Shown one piece after another: positions 49,070-58,355 of a stretch of DNA of 64,000 bases. Made by a program: the position numbers and the translations under genes. Positions within the stretch are counted from its first letter, which is position 1. Each line of letters starts with the position of its first letter. Source of the DNA: CAVVFX01 sp963747535 (GTDB taxonomy: Bacteria; Acidobacteriota; Terriglobia; Bryobacterales; Bryobacteraceae). Under the pieces are notes generated by a model. That model had not been told where the DNA came from. It did no database searches and was given only the letters and a program-made list of their open reading frames with translations. Location of the stretch: contig CAVVFX010000020.1 of assembly GCA_963747535.1 (NCBI GenBank), positions 682,001-746,000 of the forward strand, in the 5' to 3' direction.

Positions 49070-51730
49070 ATGACAGGCGCACGCCGGTTCCGGACACTCA
49101 TGAAATTGCTGTTTCGACGCGAGGCAGTGGAGGCGGAATTGGACGAAGAGGTACAGGCGTTCTACCAGCCACAGGTGGACCGCTACGTCGAGCAAGGCAT
49201 GACGGAGCAGGAGGCACTCCGTCTGGCGCATCTGAAGTTCGGTCATCCCGAGCAGGCCAAAGAAGAGATCCGGGATACGCGCACGGGCTCGACGGCCGCG
49301 TCCGTTTTGCGCGACGTGAACTATGCGTTCCGCACGATGCGCAAGTCCCCGGTATTCGCGTTCGTGACGATTCTGACGCTGGCTGTGGGGATTGGCGCGA
49401 ACGCCACGATTTTCTCGATCGTCAGCCGGTTCCTGCTGCGCCCGCTACCCGTCGGCGACCCCGGAACGCTGGTGGCGCTACACACCACGCACGCCCGGGA
49501 ATGCTGTAACAGTTTTGGCTGGCCGCTCTTCAGCGATCTGCGCGACCAGGCCAGATCCTTCTCCGGGTTGACCGCCTGGTACGACCTGCTTCCCGCCTCT
49601 GTTGGCGGAGATAGCGGCGAACCCGAACGCACCTGGGGTCAAGCGGTCACCGCCAACTTCTTCGACGTTGCGCAACTTCCGCTGATGATCGGGCGCGGGT
49701 TCACCCCGGACGATGAGAATCGCGCCGTGGTGGTGCTGGGTTATGGCTTATGGCAGCGACGGTTCGGCGGCGAGCCGGGCATTGCGGGCAAAACCATCCT
49801 GCTGTCCGGACGGCCGTTCATCGTTGCGGGAGTCGCGCCACGCTCGTTCCGCGGCCTCGATTTCCTACTCAATGCGCAATTCTGGGTCCCGCTCGGCAAC
49901 CTGGAACAGCTGATGCCGAATACCCCCAGCCGCACTTCGCGTACTTATCATTGGCTCTCGGTTACCGGACGGTTGAAGCCTGGCGTGACGCGAAGCCAGG
50001 CGGCCGCGGAACTTGCGGTACTGGCTGAGCGCGTCGCGCAAGCCCATCCGGAACCCGACAAAGACGTCGGCTTTCGTTTTGAACCGGCCGGTTCGCTGCC
50101 GCCCAGGGACCGGGCAACGATCATGATGTTTCTCGCCGGGCTCTCGGCGGTGGCGCTGCTGGTGCTCGCGATTGCATGCGCCAATGTGGCCAATCTGTCG
50201 CTGGCGCAGGCTACCGGCCGGCGGCGAGAGATGGCGGTGCGCCTCGCCCTGGGAGCCACACGCGGCCACCTGCTGCGCCAGATGCTCACCGAAAGCGTCC
50301 TGCTGGCTCTGGGCGGTGGACTCGCGGGCGTCGCTCTTTCGGTATGGGCCACCCGCGCCCTGGCGGCCTTCCGTTTTCCGGCGCCCGTGCCGCTCGACCT
50401 CACGATCCGTGTAGACGCGAGAGTTCTGTTCTACGCGTTCGCGCTGAGCGTAGGCGCCGGAGTCCTGTTCGGGCTGGTGTCGGCGTGGACGGCTTCGCGT
50501 CCTCTCATTGCCGGCGCTCTCAGAGGCGAGGACGTGCTGGCGCGCCCCGGCTGCGTCTGGAGCCTGCGGAATGTCCTGGTGGTCTCGCAGATCACCATGT
50601 CACTGGTCCTGCTTTGTTCCACTGGTCTGTTCCTACGCAGCCTGCAGAACGCCTCGCGCATCGATATCGGATTCCGCACGCACGGAGTGCTGATGATGTC
50701 GATGGATCCGCGCCTGCACGGCTATGCCCCGGACCGCGCCGTTCTGTTCCTGGACCGCCTGCGCAAGCGCGTGGCCACGCTCCCCGGTGTGATCTCGGTC
50801 GGGTGTACGGACGCCATGCCATTATCCGGAGGCCACCGGAGCGACGGGTTCCAGATAGAAGGCCGTCCGAACCCGCCCGGTGCGAAGCAAATTATCGATA
50901 TGTACATGGCGACGTCAGGCTATTTCGAGACCATGGGCATCCCGCGAATGGCGGGCCGTGACTTTGCCGACGAGGGAACGGGCGCCCCGAGAGTTGCGGT
51001 GGTCAACGAGGCGTTTGCGCAGAACTTCTTCCCGAACGAGAACGCGCTTGGCCAGCACGTCAGGGACGGTGGCAGGGTCTATCAGATCATCGGGGTGGTC
51101 GGGAACATCAAATCGCGCACGCTCGGCGAGGAAGTCAGGCCGGTTCTCTACCGCGCCCTGGCGCAGGACCTCGCGGCCGATCCATCGGTCACCGGATACA
51201 CGGTGGTGGTACAGTTCAGCCGGGATGCGGGAGCGCTGGGGAATGCCGTGCGCCGGGAGATCCACTCACTCGACCCGGCGCTTGCCGTTTTCGATGCCGG
51301 GACCATGGACGAGCACGTCCGCGACGCTTTGTTCCTGCCGCGCCTCGCGGGAACATTATTTGGGGTCTTCGGTTTCATCGGCCTCGCGTTGGCCGCGGTC
51401 GGACTCTACGGCGTCATCAGCTACTCGGTCAGCCGGCGTACGCGCGAGATCGGTATCCGGCTGGCAGTCGGAGCGCAGTCGAGCGAAGTCCAGCGACTGA
51501 TCATCCGTCAAGGCATGGTGCTCACCGGCGCTGCGGTTGTGCCGGGTCTGGCTGCCGCGTGGGCATTAACCCGGCTGTTCAGCAGCTTTCTCTATGGCGT
51601 CCCCGCTCACGATGGCGCGACGTTCACTATCGTCCCACTGTTCCTCGCTGCAGTCGCGTTGCTGGCGTGCTGGATTCCTTCCCGCCGGGCCGCCCGTCTG
51701 GATCCGAGCATCACGCTGCGGCACGAATAG
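49070..51730 (+). CDS. ADOP-family (acidobacterial duplicated orphan permease) MacB/FtsX-like protein
   Basis: 886 aa. An N-terminal helical segment (LDEEVQAFYQPQVDRYVEQG, QEALRLAHLKFGHPEQAKEE) is specific to ADOP. Two MacB/FtsX-like permease units follow, each with a periplasmic MacB core domain (about 120-330 and 550-740) and a transmembrane FtsX domain (about 350-500 and 760-880, with RRREMAVRLALGATRGHLLR and RTREIGIRLAVGAQSSEVQR). No ATPase gene is nearby, hence 'orphan'. These proteins form large families in Solibacter, and the transported substrate is unknown. It is coupled to padR. Confidence 0.87.
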   Translation: MTGARRFRTLMKLLFRREAVEAELDEEVQAFYQPQVDRYVEQGMTEQEALRLAHLKFGHPEQAKEEIRDTRTGSTAASVLRDVNYAFRTMRKSPVFAFVTILTLAVGIGANATIFSIVSRFLLRPLPVGDPGTLVALHTTHARECCNSFGWPLFSDLRDQARSFSGLTAWYDLLPASVGGDSGEPERTWGQAVTANFFDVAQLPLMIGRGFTPDDENRAVVVLGYGLWQRRFGGEPGIAGKTILLSGRPFIVAGVAPRSFRGLDFLLNAQFWVPLGNLEQLMPNTPSRTSRTYHWLSVTGRLKPGVTRSQAAAELAVLAERVAQAHPEPDKDVGFRFEPAGSLPPRDRATIMMFLAGLSAVALLVLAIACANVANLSLAQATGRRREMAVRLALGATRGHLLRQMLTESVLLALGGGLAGVALSVWATRALAAFRFPAPVPLDLTIRVDARVLFYAFALSVGAGVLFGLVSAWTASRPLIAGALRGEDVLARPGCVWSLRNVLVVSQITMSLVLLCSTGLFLRSLQNASRIDIGFRTHGVLMMSMDPRLHGYAPDRAVLFLDRLRKRVATLPGVISVGCTDAMPLSGGHRSDGFQIEGRPNPPGAKQIIDMYMATSGYFETMGIPRMAGRDFADEGTGAPRVAVVNEAFAQNFFPNENALGQHVRDGGRVYQIIGVVGNIKSRTLGEEVRPVLYRALAQDLAADPSVTGYTVVVQFSRDAGALGNAVRREIHSLDPALAVFDAGTMDEHVRDALFLPRLAGTLFGVFGFIGLALAAVGLYGVISYSVSRRTREIGIRLAVGAQSSEVQRLIIRQGMVLTGAAVVPGLAAAWALTRLFSSFLYGVPAHDGATFTIVPLFLAAVALLACWIPSRRAARLDPSITLRHE

Positions 51731-51893
51731 CGCGGCTGACTGGCGAGGGTGGCGGGGGCGGTTTTGCCCGTGCCGGCCCGAAAGACCGCCGGCTAGACTA
51801 GTACCTACTTGCAAAAGTTCGCGCAACCACTCCTTACGGAGGGGCTCGGCAGCAGATCCGAATCCGCCGGCCAGGACGGCTGCTCCGCAGCCG

Positions 51894-51921
51894 GGCGGAC
51901 CACAAAAAACGATGGTCCGCC
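51894..51921. repeat. Hairpin with conserved CAAAAAACGA loop, copy 2
   Basis: GGCGGACCA (51894-51902), loop CAAAAAACGA, TGGTCCGCC (51913-51921). The loop is identical to that at 34512-34539, and the one stem difference is compensated on both sides (A-T to G-C), so the base pairing is kept. Confidence 0.7.
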
Positions 51922-52051
51922 GTTCGGGAGGAGGCCGGAGAGTTTTCACGGCTTCTAACGGTCGTGGCTCGGAAGTTGTTGCCGGGCCGCGCGCGTTGGA
52001 CTAGAAAGCCCGTGGGTTCGGGTTGCGGGTCGGCCTGTGCGGCGAGAAATG

Positions 52052-52090
52052 TCTCGGCATGAGTGCCGAGACGGCAGCCTGAGAGGCTGC
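52052..52090. repeat. Double hairpin repeat
   Basis: TCTCGGCA-TGAG-TGCCGAGA (52052-52071) and GCAGCCT-GAG-AGGCTGC (52074-52090) are perfect stems of 8 and 7 bp placed side by side. There is no poly-T tail. They are probably another dispersed intergenic repeat of the lineage. Confidence 0.55.
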
Positions 52091-52208
52091 ACCACACCGG
52101 TACGCGATTCAATGGTCGCACCTGCCGGAAGCCAGACCCGGAAGTGGAAACTAATGTCTGTAAACATTGCCTCGATCCTGCTATTCTGTAGGCGGCGCTA
52201 GCGAGAGA

Positions 52209-52868
52209 ATGAGGCACTTCGTTACAGATCTGACGGACTTGCAGAACAAACTGCTCGAGATGGGCGGGTTGGTGGAGACCGCCATCCGATCGAGCACACG
52301 CTCGCTAGTGGAGCGGGATGAGGCCCTGGCGCGGAGCGTTTGGGATGTGGAGACCCGCATCAACCAGATGGATATCGATATCGACGACTTCGCCACGCGC
52401 CTGCTGGCGTTGCAACAGCCCGTCGCACGGGATTTGCGCTTCCTGACAGCGGCGATCAAAATCAACAGCGACCTGGAGCGTATGGGGGACTTGGCCATCA
52501 ACATTGCCCAGCGATCGCTCTCGCTGATCCGCCGGCCGCTGGTGACGATGCTGATCGACATTCCGCATATGTCGGGGGTGGTCGAGTCGATGGTGCACAA
52601 GAGTCTGGATGCATTTGTGCAGCGCGATCCCGACCTGGCGCAGAGCGTGCTGCTCTCCGACGACGAGGTTGACGACCTGAAGAATTCGGTCTACAAAGAA
52701 CTGCTCGCTATGACCGAAGAGGGCAAAGCACCGGTGCCGGCGGCGTTTGACCTGATCTTTGTGGCGCACAATCTGGAACGTATCGCCGACCATGCCACGA
52801 ACATTGCCGAAGACGTGCTGTTCCTGATAAAGGGCATCGACGTGCGGCATCATCACCTGGCTTCTTGA
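52209..52868 (+). CDS. phoU: Phosphate-uptake regulator PhoU
   Basis: 219 aa from the ATG at 52209 (MRHFVTDLTDLQNKLLEMGG). Two three-helix PhoU repeats carry the metal-binding-type motifs (DLERMGDLAINIAQRS and NLERIADHATNIAEDV). PhoU links the Pst phosphate transporter to the PhoR/PhoB system and represses it when phosphate is plentiful. No pst or pho gene is next to it in the window. An upstream in-frame start at 52167 would add 14 residues without similarity. Confidence 0.9.
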   Translation: MRHFVTDLTDLQNKLLEMGGLVETAIRSSTRSLVERDEALARSVWDVETRINQMDIDIDDFATRLLALQQPVARDLRFLTAAIKINSDLERMGDLAINIAQRSLSLIRRPLVTMLIDIPHMSGVVESMVHKSLDAFVQRDPDLAQSVLLSDDEVDDLKNSVYKELLAMTEEGKAPVPAAFDLIFVAHNLERIADHATNIAEDVLFLIKGIDVRHHHLAS

Positions 52869-52989
52869 AGACGTTCCGTGCGCCACTTGTGCACGTGTCC
52901 ACTGGAACGTGACGAACTGCCCAAAGGCCCTACACTAATTGGGGAATCTCCGGGGCATGCGGGCGTAATCTAAGGTTTAGGAGATAGCT

Positions 52990-53613
52990 ATGAATAGTAA
53001 AAAAACCTCGACTTTGACTGCGGAACACGGCGGAAACGGGCACACGCGTTCCCGGTACCGGTCGCGTCCTTTGACTGGGCAGCGCAGTCCTGAAATTCAA
53101 AGATTTGGCGAGATTGCAAGTCTGCCCATCGGTCTGGCCGACAGCGTTTGTCAGGCTAGCGTGGCGGCACTGAATCAAATTCTGGCCGACACCATGACGC
53201 TGCGCGACCTTTACAAGAAGCATCACTGGCAGCAGGCGGGAGCAACGTTTTACCAACTGCACCTGCTGTTCGACAAGCATTTCGAAGAACAGTCGGAACT
53301 GGTGGACGGCATCGCCGAGCGTATTCAGATGCTGGGCGGGTTGAGTATCGCGATGGCCCACGACGTGGCGGAGACTACGCGCATCGAGCGCCCGCCGAAG
53401 GGTAGGGAGGAGACTCCGGTGCAGATTTCGCGGCTGCTCGAAGGTCATGAACTGATTCTGAAGTCGGCCCGCGAGGCCGCGTCCAAGGCGTCAGACGCGG
53501 GTGACGAGGGCACCAACGATCTGTTGATCAGCGACGTGGTGCGAACCAACGAGATGCAGGTCTGGTTCCTGGCCGAGCATCTGGTGGATGTTCCGAGTGT
53601 GAACGCGGACTGA
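52990..53613 (+). CDS. Dps-family ferritin-like protein
   Basis: 207 aa, with TTTAGGAGATAG before the ATG. A basic N-terminal extension of about 40 residues (GHTRSRYRSRPLTGQRSPEI) may bind DNA. The ferroxidase-site motif of Dps is present: LYKKHHWQQAGATFYQLHLL followed by FDKHFEEQSELVDGIAERIQ. The protein is longer than E. coli Dps (167 aa), mainly because of this extension. It oxidises and stores iron and protects DNA. Monocistronic by spacing. Confidence 0.87.
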   Translation: MNSKKTSTLTAEHGGNGHTRSRYRSRPLTGQRSPEIQRFGEIASLPIGLADSVCQASVAALNQILADTMTLRDLYKKHHWQQAGATFYQLHLLFDKHFEEQSELVDGIAERIQMLGGLSIAMAHDVAETTRIERPPKGREETPVQISRLLEGHELILKSAREAASKASDAGDEGTNDLLISDVVRTNEMQVWFLAEHLVDVPSVNAD

Positions 53614-53687
53614 AAAACAGCGTTATCCGTTGTCCGTCGTTCGTTCTCCGCAACGGATAACGGATTACGGAGGACGTCTTTACGGCG

Positions 53688-54182
53688 CTACGGACTCGGC
53701 GTCAGTTCGGCGTTTTCTACTTCGCTGCCGTGAGGCGTCCAGGAAAACCACTGCTTGCCCACGCGGATGCGGCCGGACTGGTAGCCGTTGGCTTTGACGA
53801 CGAGATCGTGCGGTTCGGCCAGGGTATTAATCGCGTACGCGCCGTTCTGATCGGTGGTGGTGGAGAAAAATGCTCCGCCGAATTGGAAGTCCGTCGAAAT
53901 TTCCGCCCACGGGACGGGTTGGTGGCTCCGCTTGTCGGTGACGACGCCGGTCACCTGATAGGTCGGGTTGGAGCGATTCTGGACTCTCGCCGCGGAATAC
54001 TGCACCGCCGAACCAGACCACCAGAAAGCCATGGCAGCGCTCGTGAAAATCGCCGCGAACGCGAGAATCCAGCGCGCCATGGAACGGTGCATCGCGAGAC
54101 GATCGGCGCCCCGCTCTTCGTCGAGAAAATTCTGCGAGGTGAAGACAATCTCCGGCTCGCTGTCTTTTCGACGTCCGACCAC
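53688..54182 (-). CDS. Membrane-anchored carboxypeptidase-regulatory-like domain protein
   Basis: 164 aa with a GTG start at 54182. A short cytoplasmic N-terminus is followed by one membrane helix (about 35-57, ARWILAFAAIFTSAAMAFWW) and an external regulatory-like beta sandwich (YQVTGVVTDKRSHQPVPWAE, TTTDQNGAYAINTLAEPHDL). It starts 12 bp after the stop of the TIGR03437 protein gene, so the two are likely co-transcribed. No enzymatic part. Its role, possibly surface anchoring, is inferred. Confidence 0.6.
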   Translation of the reverse strand: MVGRRKDSEPEIVFTSQNFLDEERGADRLAMHRSMARWILAFAAIFTSAAMAFWWSGSAVQYSAARVQNRSNPTYQVTGVVTDKRSHQPVPWAEISTDFQFGGAFFSTTTDQNGAYAINTLAEPHDLVVKANGYQSGRIRVGKQWFSWTPHGSEVENAELTPSP

Positions 54183-54194
54183 AGCATGATTATC

Positions 54195-56045
54195 TCACTC
54201 AATGGCGATGTACACCTGATCGCTGAATGCGTCCGGCGTATTGATGGCAATGTCGACTTCGCCGGTAGCCGTGAGGTTCATGGGAACCGTGACGTTGAGC
54301 TGGTAAAGTCCTGGAAAACCAGGCGCGAGTCCGGCAAACTGAACAGCGGCAGGTTGGCCGTTCATGTAAACCAGCAGTTGGGACGAATTCAACGCGACCA
54401 GGCTCAGAGGACTTGAAGGTGCGGCAACTCCGTCGGCAACCGCGGGCTTCACGGCGCCCAGTCCGGTAAGGAACACCTGCACGGTTTCACCGGGGTTGGC
54501 AGGACTGGCCGCGCTGACGAGGCTATAGTCGGCGTGGAGGATGACTCCGTAGCCGGCGCCGCTGAAATCCACCGAATAGATTCCCGGCGATGTCGCGGAG
54601 AGCGGGAGGGTCACGGTGTTGGACGTCCCAGTGCTGTTCTTGACGATGATGTTGGCGGTGGAACCCGTAACGGCATAGGGAACGAGAAAATTGATCTGAT
54701 TTTGCGAGACCAGGTAGATGGGCGCGGAAATGCCGTTAACCGTAACGGTCACGCCTCCCAACACTGTCGGATAGGGCGCGCCAGCCTGCAGCGTGGCCGA
54801 CGCCAGATTGGCGCCGAATACGGTGACGAACTCCCCTGGCGAGAGAGGTGCGCCTCCGGGGGCATTGCTGGCTGCATTTACGACTCCGTACGGATTGACG
54901 TAGACACCCGCTCCCGAGGAGGAGGGGTATAACGATCCAAAGCCGATTTCGTACCCGGTATAGTCCGTCTGGCTGGCTTCGGCCTGGACGAACAGTCCCG
55001 CGGCGCCAAGTCCCGCCACGTAATCCCCGGCCACAACGCTGGCATCGGAATTCACGGTGTAGGTTTGCGAACCCGTGTAGCTAAAGGTGTTGGGCACGGC
55101 AGCCTGCCGGAGACGGCGGGTGAACAACGCCACCGTCCCGCTGCTGTTGAGTCCACCGGTGTAGCAGGAACTGGTCGGGTTGGCCGAACTCACCTGCAAC
55201 CGCAGGCCGGCGGAGAAGAAACTGCCGGACCAGGAGGCGTTGGTCGGAGCCGGCGTCGTGCTCATGCCTTTCACGCCGATAATGAGATCCTGCACGCCGG
55301 GGTCGGTCGAGGCGCCGATAAAAATATTTCCGGATTGCGATATGTAAATGGGCTTGGTCCCGCTGATGAACTGACTCTGATTGAGCGGTCCGAAATTGAT
55401 GGCGCCGCTGCCGTCGCTGTTCACGGTGTAAGTGGAGCCCGGGTTAAAACCGACGAAAGGATAACCATTGTCGACGTTGGCCGCATGGCCATTCACATTG
55501 AAGCCCGGAATGTTGCCTTTTCCATCGGGCTGGACCGAGAGCAGCAACCCGCTTCGAGCGGTAGCGGCGCTCGCCCCGGTCAGTTCGAAGGTGTTGACGA
55601 AATAAGTCCCGCTAAGGTTCTTGGTGGTGTAGCCGCCGGACGGTTCGGGAATCGCGATGAAGAAGTCGAAGGTGTTGCCGGTCGAGTCCGAGGAGGAGCC
55701 GAAGACCGCCTCCGCAGTGTACCGGGCGTTAATCGATCCTGATGCCGTCAGGGGATCGCTGATGGTGACTGCCGCATTAGAGGCGATCGCGTAGGTCCCG
55801 CTGACGGTCAAGGGCGCGGCATTGCCTATCCCGACATTTTCATTAGCGATGATGCTGTAGCCACCCTTGCCATCGAATGCGATTGCCCCGGAAGCACTGC
55901 GGACATCGGTCGGATTCCCCGTTGCATCGGTCGCGAAGTACAACTCCCGGAAGTAGTATTTGGCGTTGAGCGTGGCGTTATTGTAGGTTTGAGCTTCGGC
56001 CACACCCAATAGGGCCAAAGCGAGAATGAAAGCGCGTGTTGTCAT
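54195..56045 (-). CDS. Secreted protein with TIGR03437 (Solibacter) C-terminal domain
   Basis: 616 aa, with AAAGGACGCC before the ATG and a signal peptide (MTTRAFILALALLGVAEAQ). The N-terminal two thirds consist of repeated beta modules (YSIIANENVGIGNAAPLTVS, VNSDGSGAINFG). The C-terminal about 220 residues match the TIGR03437 pattern: YGVVNAASNAPGGAPLSPGE, FVTVFGANL, VNGISAPIYLVSQNQINFLV, SATSPGIYSVD and VQVFLTGLGAVKP. This domain is largely confined to Solibacter relatives and has unknown function. It is divergent from the DUF1549 gene. Confidence 0.85.
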   Translation of the reverse strand: MTTRAFILALALLGVAEAQTYNNATLNAKYYFRELYFATDATGNPTDVRSASGAIAFDGKGGYSIIANENVGIGNAAPLTVSGTYAIASNAAVTISDPLTASGSINARYTAEAVFGSSSDSTGNTFDFFIAIPEPSGGYTTKNLSGTYFVNTFELTGASAATARSGLLLSVQPDGKGNIPGFNVNGHAANVDNGYPFVGFNPGSTYTVNSDGSGAINFGPLNQSQFISGTKPIYISQSGNIFIGASTDPGVQDLIIGVKGMSTTPAPTNASWSGSFFSAGLRLQVSSANPTSSCYTGGLNSSGTVALFTRRLRQAAVPNTFSYTGSQTYTVNSDASVVAGDYVAGLGAAGLFVQAEASQTDYTGYEIGFGSLYPSSSGAGVYVNPYGVVNAASNAPGGAPLSPGEFVTVFGANLASATLQAGAPYPTVLGGVTVTVNGISAPIYLVSQNQINFLVPYAVTGSTANIIVKNSTGTSNTVTLPLSATSPGIYSVDFSGAGYGVILHADYSLVSAASPANPGETVQVFLTGLGAVKPAVADGVAAPSSPLSLVALNSSQLLVYMNGQPAAVQFAGLAPGFPGLYQLNVTVPMNLTATGEVDIAINTPDAFSDQVYIAIE

Positions 56046-56300
56046 GGCGTCCTTTCTAGACTAGCCGAACTAACCCGGCTGCCAGAAGAAACACGCGGTC
56101 CTTTCCATGGTTGTTAACTTTATGAAGTACTAATGAGTAATCCGGTTCATTATAAATAATTTAGGAACAGGACTTCGCCGTTAGTCACTTTAGTTGTAAA
56201 GGCCACACAAGCGTTGAAATCTGCGAAACTATCGTAGTAGCTCTGTGTTGAGGCTAATGAGCGAAAAGGGGAAATCGCTCATGGAGGCGGAGGCAAATTC
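56046..56300. promoter_or_regulatory. AT-rich divergent promoter region with inverted repeat
   Basis: 255 bp of locally AT-rich DNA that serves both the TIGR03437 gene (minus) and the DUF1549 gene (plus). A perfect 8-bp inverted repeat, ATGAGCGA-N10-TCGCTCAT (56256-56281), lies directly before the GGAGG ribosome site of the plus-strand gene. It may be an operator or an RNA hairpin. Confidence 0.5.
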
Positions 56301-58340
56301 ATGAAATCTTTACGGTATAGGGTGTTTGTGCCTATCTGTGCGGCGGCGCTGATCGGGGGATCGTTTTACGGGATCACGCCACGGGTCAAAGCCGCGGACA
56401 CCGAAACGCAAGGGGCACAGCAGATGCTCCCGGTGGAGCATGCCGAGTGCGCATTTTTTGGTCCCAAGCGCGAGCAGTACATGCAATCGATCTTAAGAAA
56501 TAAGGCTCGGGGGGGAACGGGGGAATCGCAGGCCGGAGCCATGACGCGTATGGTCACGTCCAGGCTGCCGCAGTTCATGCCGGGCGGAAGCCCGAGCCAT
56601 GACGGCTCGGTCAGTACAACCGGGGATACGATCGATGCTTATGTGCTGGCACAACTGCAGACTTTGGGAATTACGCCGGCCGAGTCCACTAACGATTATG
56701 AATTCATCCGCCGCGTCACTATTGACCTGACCGGCCAGATTCCGACGCCGGCACAGGTGCTGAAGTTCGTCAACGATCCTACTCCGACCAAACGGGCGAG
56801 CCTGATCGATACGCTTCTGGCCTCTTCTCAGTGGGTGGATAAGTGGACGATGTTCTACGGCGACCTGTTCAAGAACACCTATGTCAACTCGCAGATCACG
56901 ATAAATAATGAGGGCCGCAACGCCTTCTATAAGTACATTCATGATTCTCTGGCCAACGGGAAGCCGTATAACCAGATGGCGACCGAGATCATCAGTGCCG
57001 AGGGCACGAGTAACATCGACCAGACCAATGGACAAATGAACTTCCTGATCCTCAACTATCAGGGAGGGGGACCGGCTCAGGATGTCTATGATGCGCAGAC
57101 CGCCGGTGTGGCTGAAGCCTTCCTGGGACTGGCGCACGTCAACTGCCTGCTGTGCCACAACGGACTCGGCCACCTGGATAGTTTAAGTCTGTGGGCCGGA
57201 CAAATGACTCGATACCAGGCGTGGCAGCTGTCATCCTTCCTGTCGCACACCAACATGCCGGCTACCAGTTCGCCCGTCAACCCCGCCACTCCTAACGCCG
57301 GGAGACTGGTGACGTGGGCTTTCACCACCGGCACGACGGATTACACCTTGAACACGACGATCGGCAATCGTCCGGCCCGCCAGCCGTTGCCGGGCGGCGC
57401 CAAGACGGTGGCTCCGCTGTATCTGGATGGTGTTTCCGCTCCGGCCAAAGGCGCGGATTACCGGGCCTCGCTCGCCCAGTATGTAACCGGCGACATGCAG
57501 TTTTCACGCGCCGCGGTTAATTATGTGTGGGCGCATCTGTTCAGCATCGGGATTGTCAATCCGCCCGATCAGTTCGACCTGGACCGGCTCGATCCGAACA
57601 ATCCGCCGCCGGCCCCGTGGACGCTGCAGCCGTCCAATCCGAAGTTGCTGGACGCCCTCGCGCGGCACTTCATCGCCAGCGGCTACAACATTAAATCCTT
57701 GTTGCGCGAGATCACCAATTCGCAGACTTACCAGTTCTCCTCGCGCTACGCCGGCAACTGGAATCCAACCTGGGAAGGCTATTTCGGACGCCACTTCGTT
57801 CGCCGATTATGGGCCGAAGAGCTTCACGACTCGGTGGTGATTGCGACCGGGATCGTTCCCACCTATAACGTCAACGGTTTCTCGAGTGCCTCCACCTATT
57901 ACGGCGTCACCTCACCCGGCTTCGGCCCGGTCTCTTACGCGATGCAACTTCCCGACGTCAAAGTTATGCCGGATGGCGGCGGCGACGTCAGCCAGTTCCT
58001 GGACTCTTTCCTGCGTGGCGACCGCGACAGCACTCCGCGCAAAGAAGAGGGCTCCATTCTTCAGGCGCTCAACGAGATGAACGATACCTTCCTGGAGAGC
58101 AGAGTTAAGTCGACCGGTACCGCAGTCACAGGTAGCAACCTGGTGGCCTTACTGAACTCGGGTATTCCCGACAGCCAGCTGATCAGCCAGCTTTACCTGA
58201 CCGTACTCTCGCGATATCCCAGCGCCACCGAGTTGCAGACAGCGGAGAATTATCTGGGTACCAATCCCAGCCATAGTCAAGCGGCGGAGGACCTGTTCTG
58301 GTCCCTCTTTAACAAAGTAGACTTCGTGTTCAATTACTAA
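56301..58340 (+). CDS. Secreted DUF1549/DUF1553 protein with a CXXCH haem-type motif
   Basis: 679 aa, with GGAGGCGGAGG upstream and a signal peptide (cut near VKA). DUF1549 covers about 105-300 (TIDAYVLAQLQTLGITPAES, IRRVTIDLTGQIPTPAQV, DKWTMFYGDLFKNT). A CLLCH motif (NCLLCHNGLGH, about residue 281) could hold a c-type haem. DUF1553 follows to the end (VWAHLFSIGIVNPPDQFDLD, LREITNSQTYQFSSRY, LYLTVLSRYPSATELQ). The family is abundant in Planctomycetes and Acidobacteria and is always close to DUF1501 proteins, as here (15 bp apart). It is proposed to act in polysaccharide or sulfated-glycan use, unproven. Confidence 0.85.
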   Translation: MKSLRYRVFVPICAAALIGGSFYGITPRVKAADTETQGAQQMLPVEHAECAFFGPKREQYMQSILRNKARGGTGESQAGAMTRMVTSRLPQFMPGGSPSHDGSVSTTGDTIDAYVLAQLQTLGITPAESTNDYEFIRRVTIDLTGQIPTPAQVLKFVNDPTPTKRASLIDTLLASSQWVDKWTMFYGDLFKNTYVNSQITINNEGRNAFYKYIHDSLANGKPYNQMATEIISAEGTSNIDQTNGQMNFLILNYQGGGPAQDVYDAQTAGVAEAFLGLAHVNCLLCHNGLGHLDSLSLWAGQMTRYQAWQLSSFLSHTNMPATSSPVNPATPNAGRLVTWAFTTGTTDYTLNTTIGNRPARQPLPGGAKTVAPLYLDGVSAPAKGADYRASLAQYVTGDMQFSRAAVNYVWAHLFSIGIVNPPDQFDLDRLDPNNPPPAPWTLQPSNPKLLDALARHFIASGYNIKSLLREITNSQTYQFSSRYAGNWNPTWEGYFGRHFVRRLWAEELHDSVVIATGIVPTYNVNGFSSASTYYGVTSPGFGPVSYAMQLPDVKVMPDGGGDVSQFLDSFLRGDRDSTPRKEEGSILQALNEMNDTFLESRVKSTGTAVTGSNLVALLNSGIPDSQLISQLYLTVLSRYPSATELQTAENYLGTNPSHSQAAEDLFWSLFNKVDFVFNY

Positions 58341-58355
58341 GGCTGGAGGACTCCC

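Larger units (their letters stand above)
51731..52208. other. Intergenic mosaic of palindromic repeats
   Basis: 478 bp between the ADOP and phoU genes. It holds hairpin copy 2 (51894-51921), a 'LADARGSE'-type word (51955-51974) and a double hairpin (52052-52090). No protein-coding frame with proper signals was found. The phoU promoter must lie in the last 100 bp. Confidence 0.55.
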
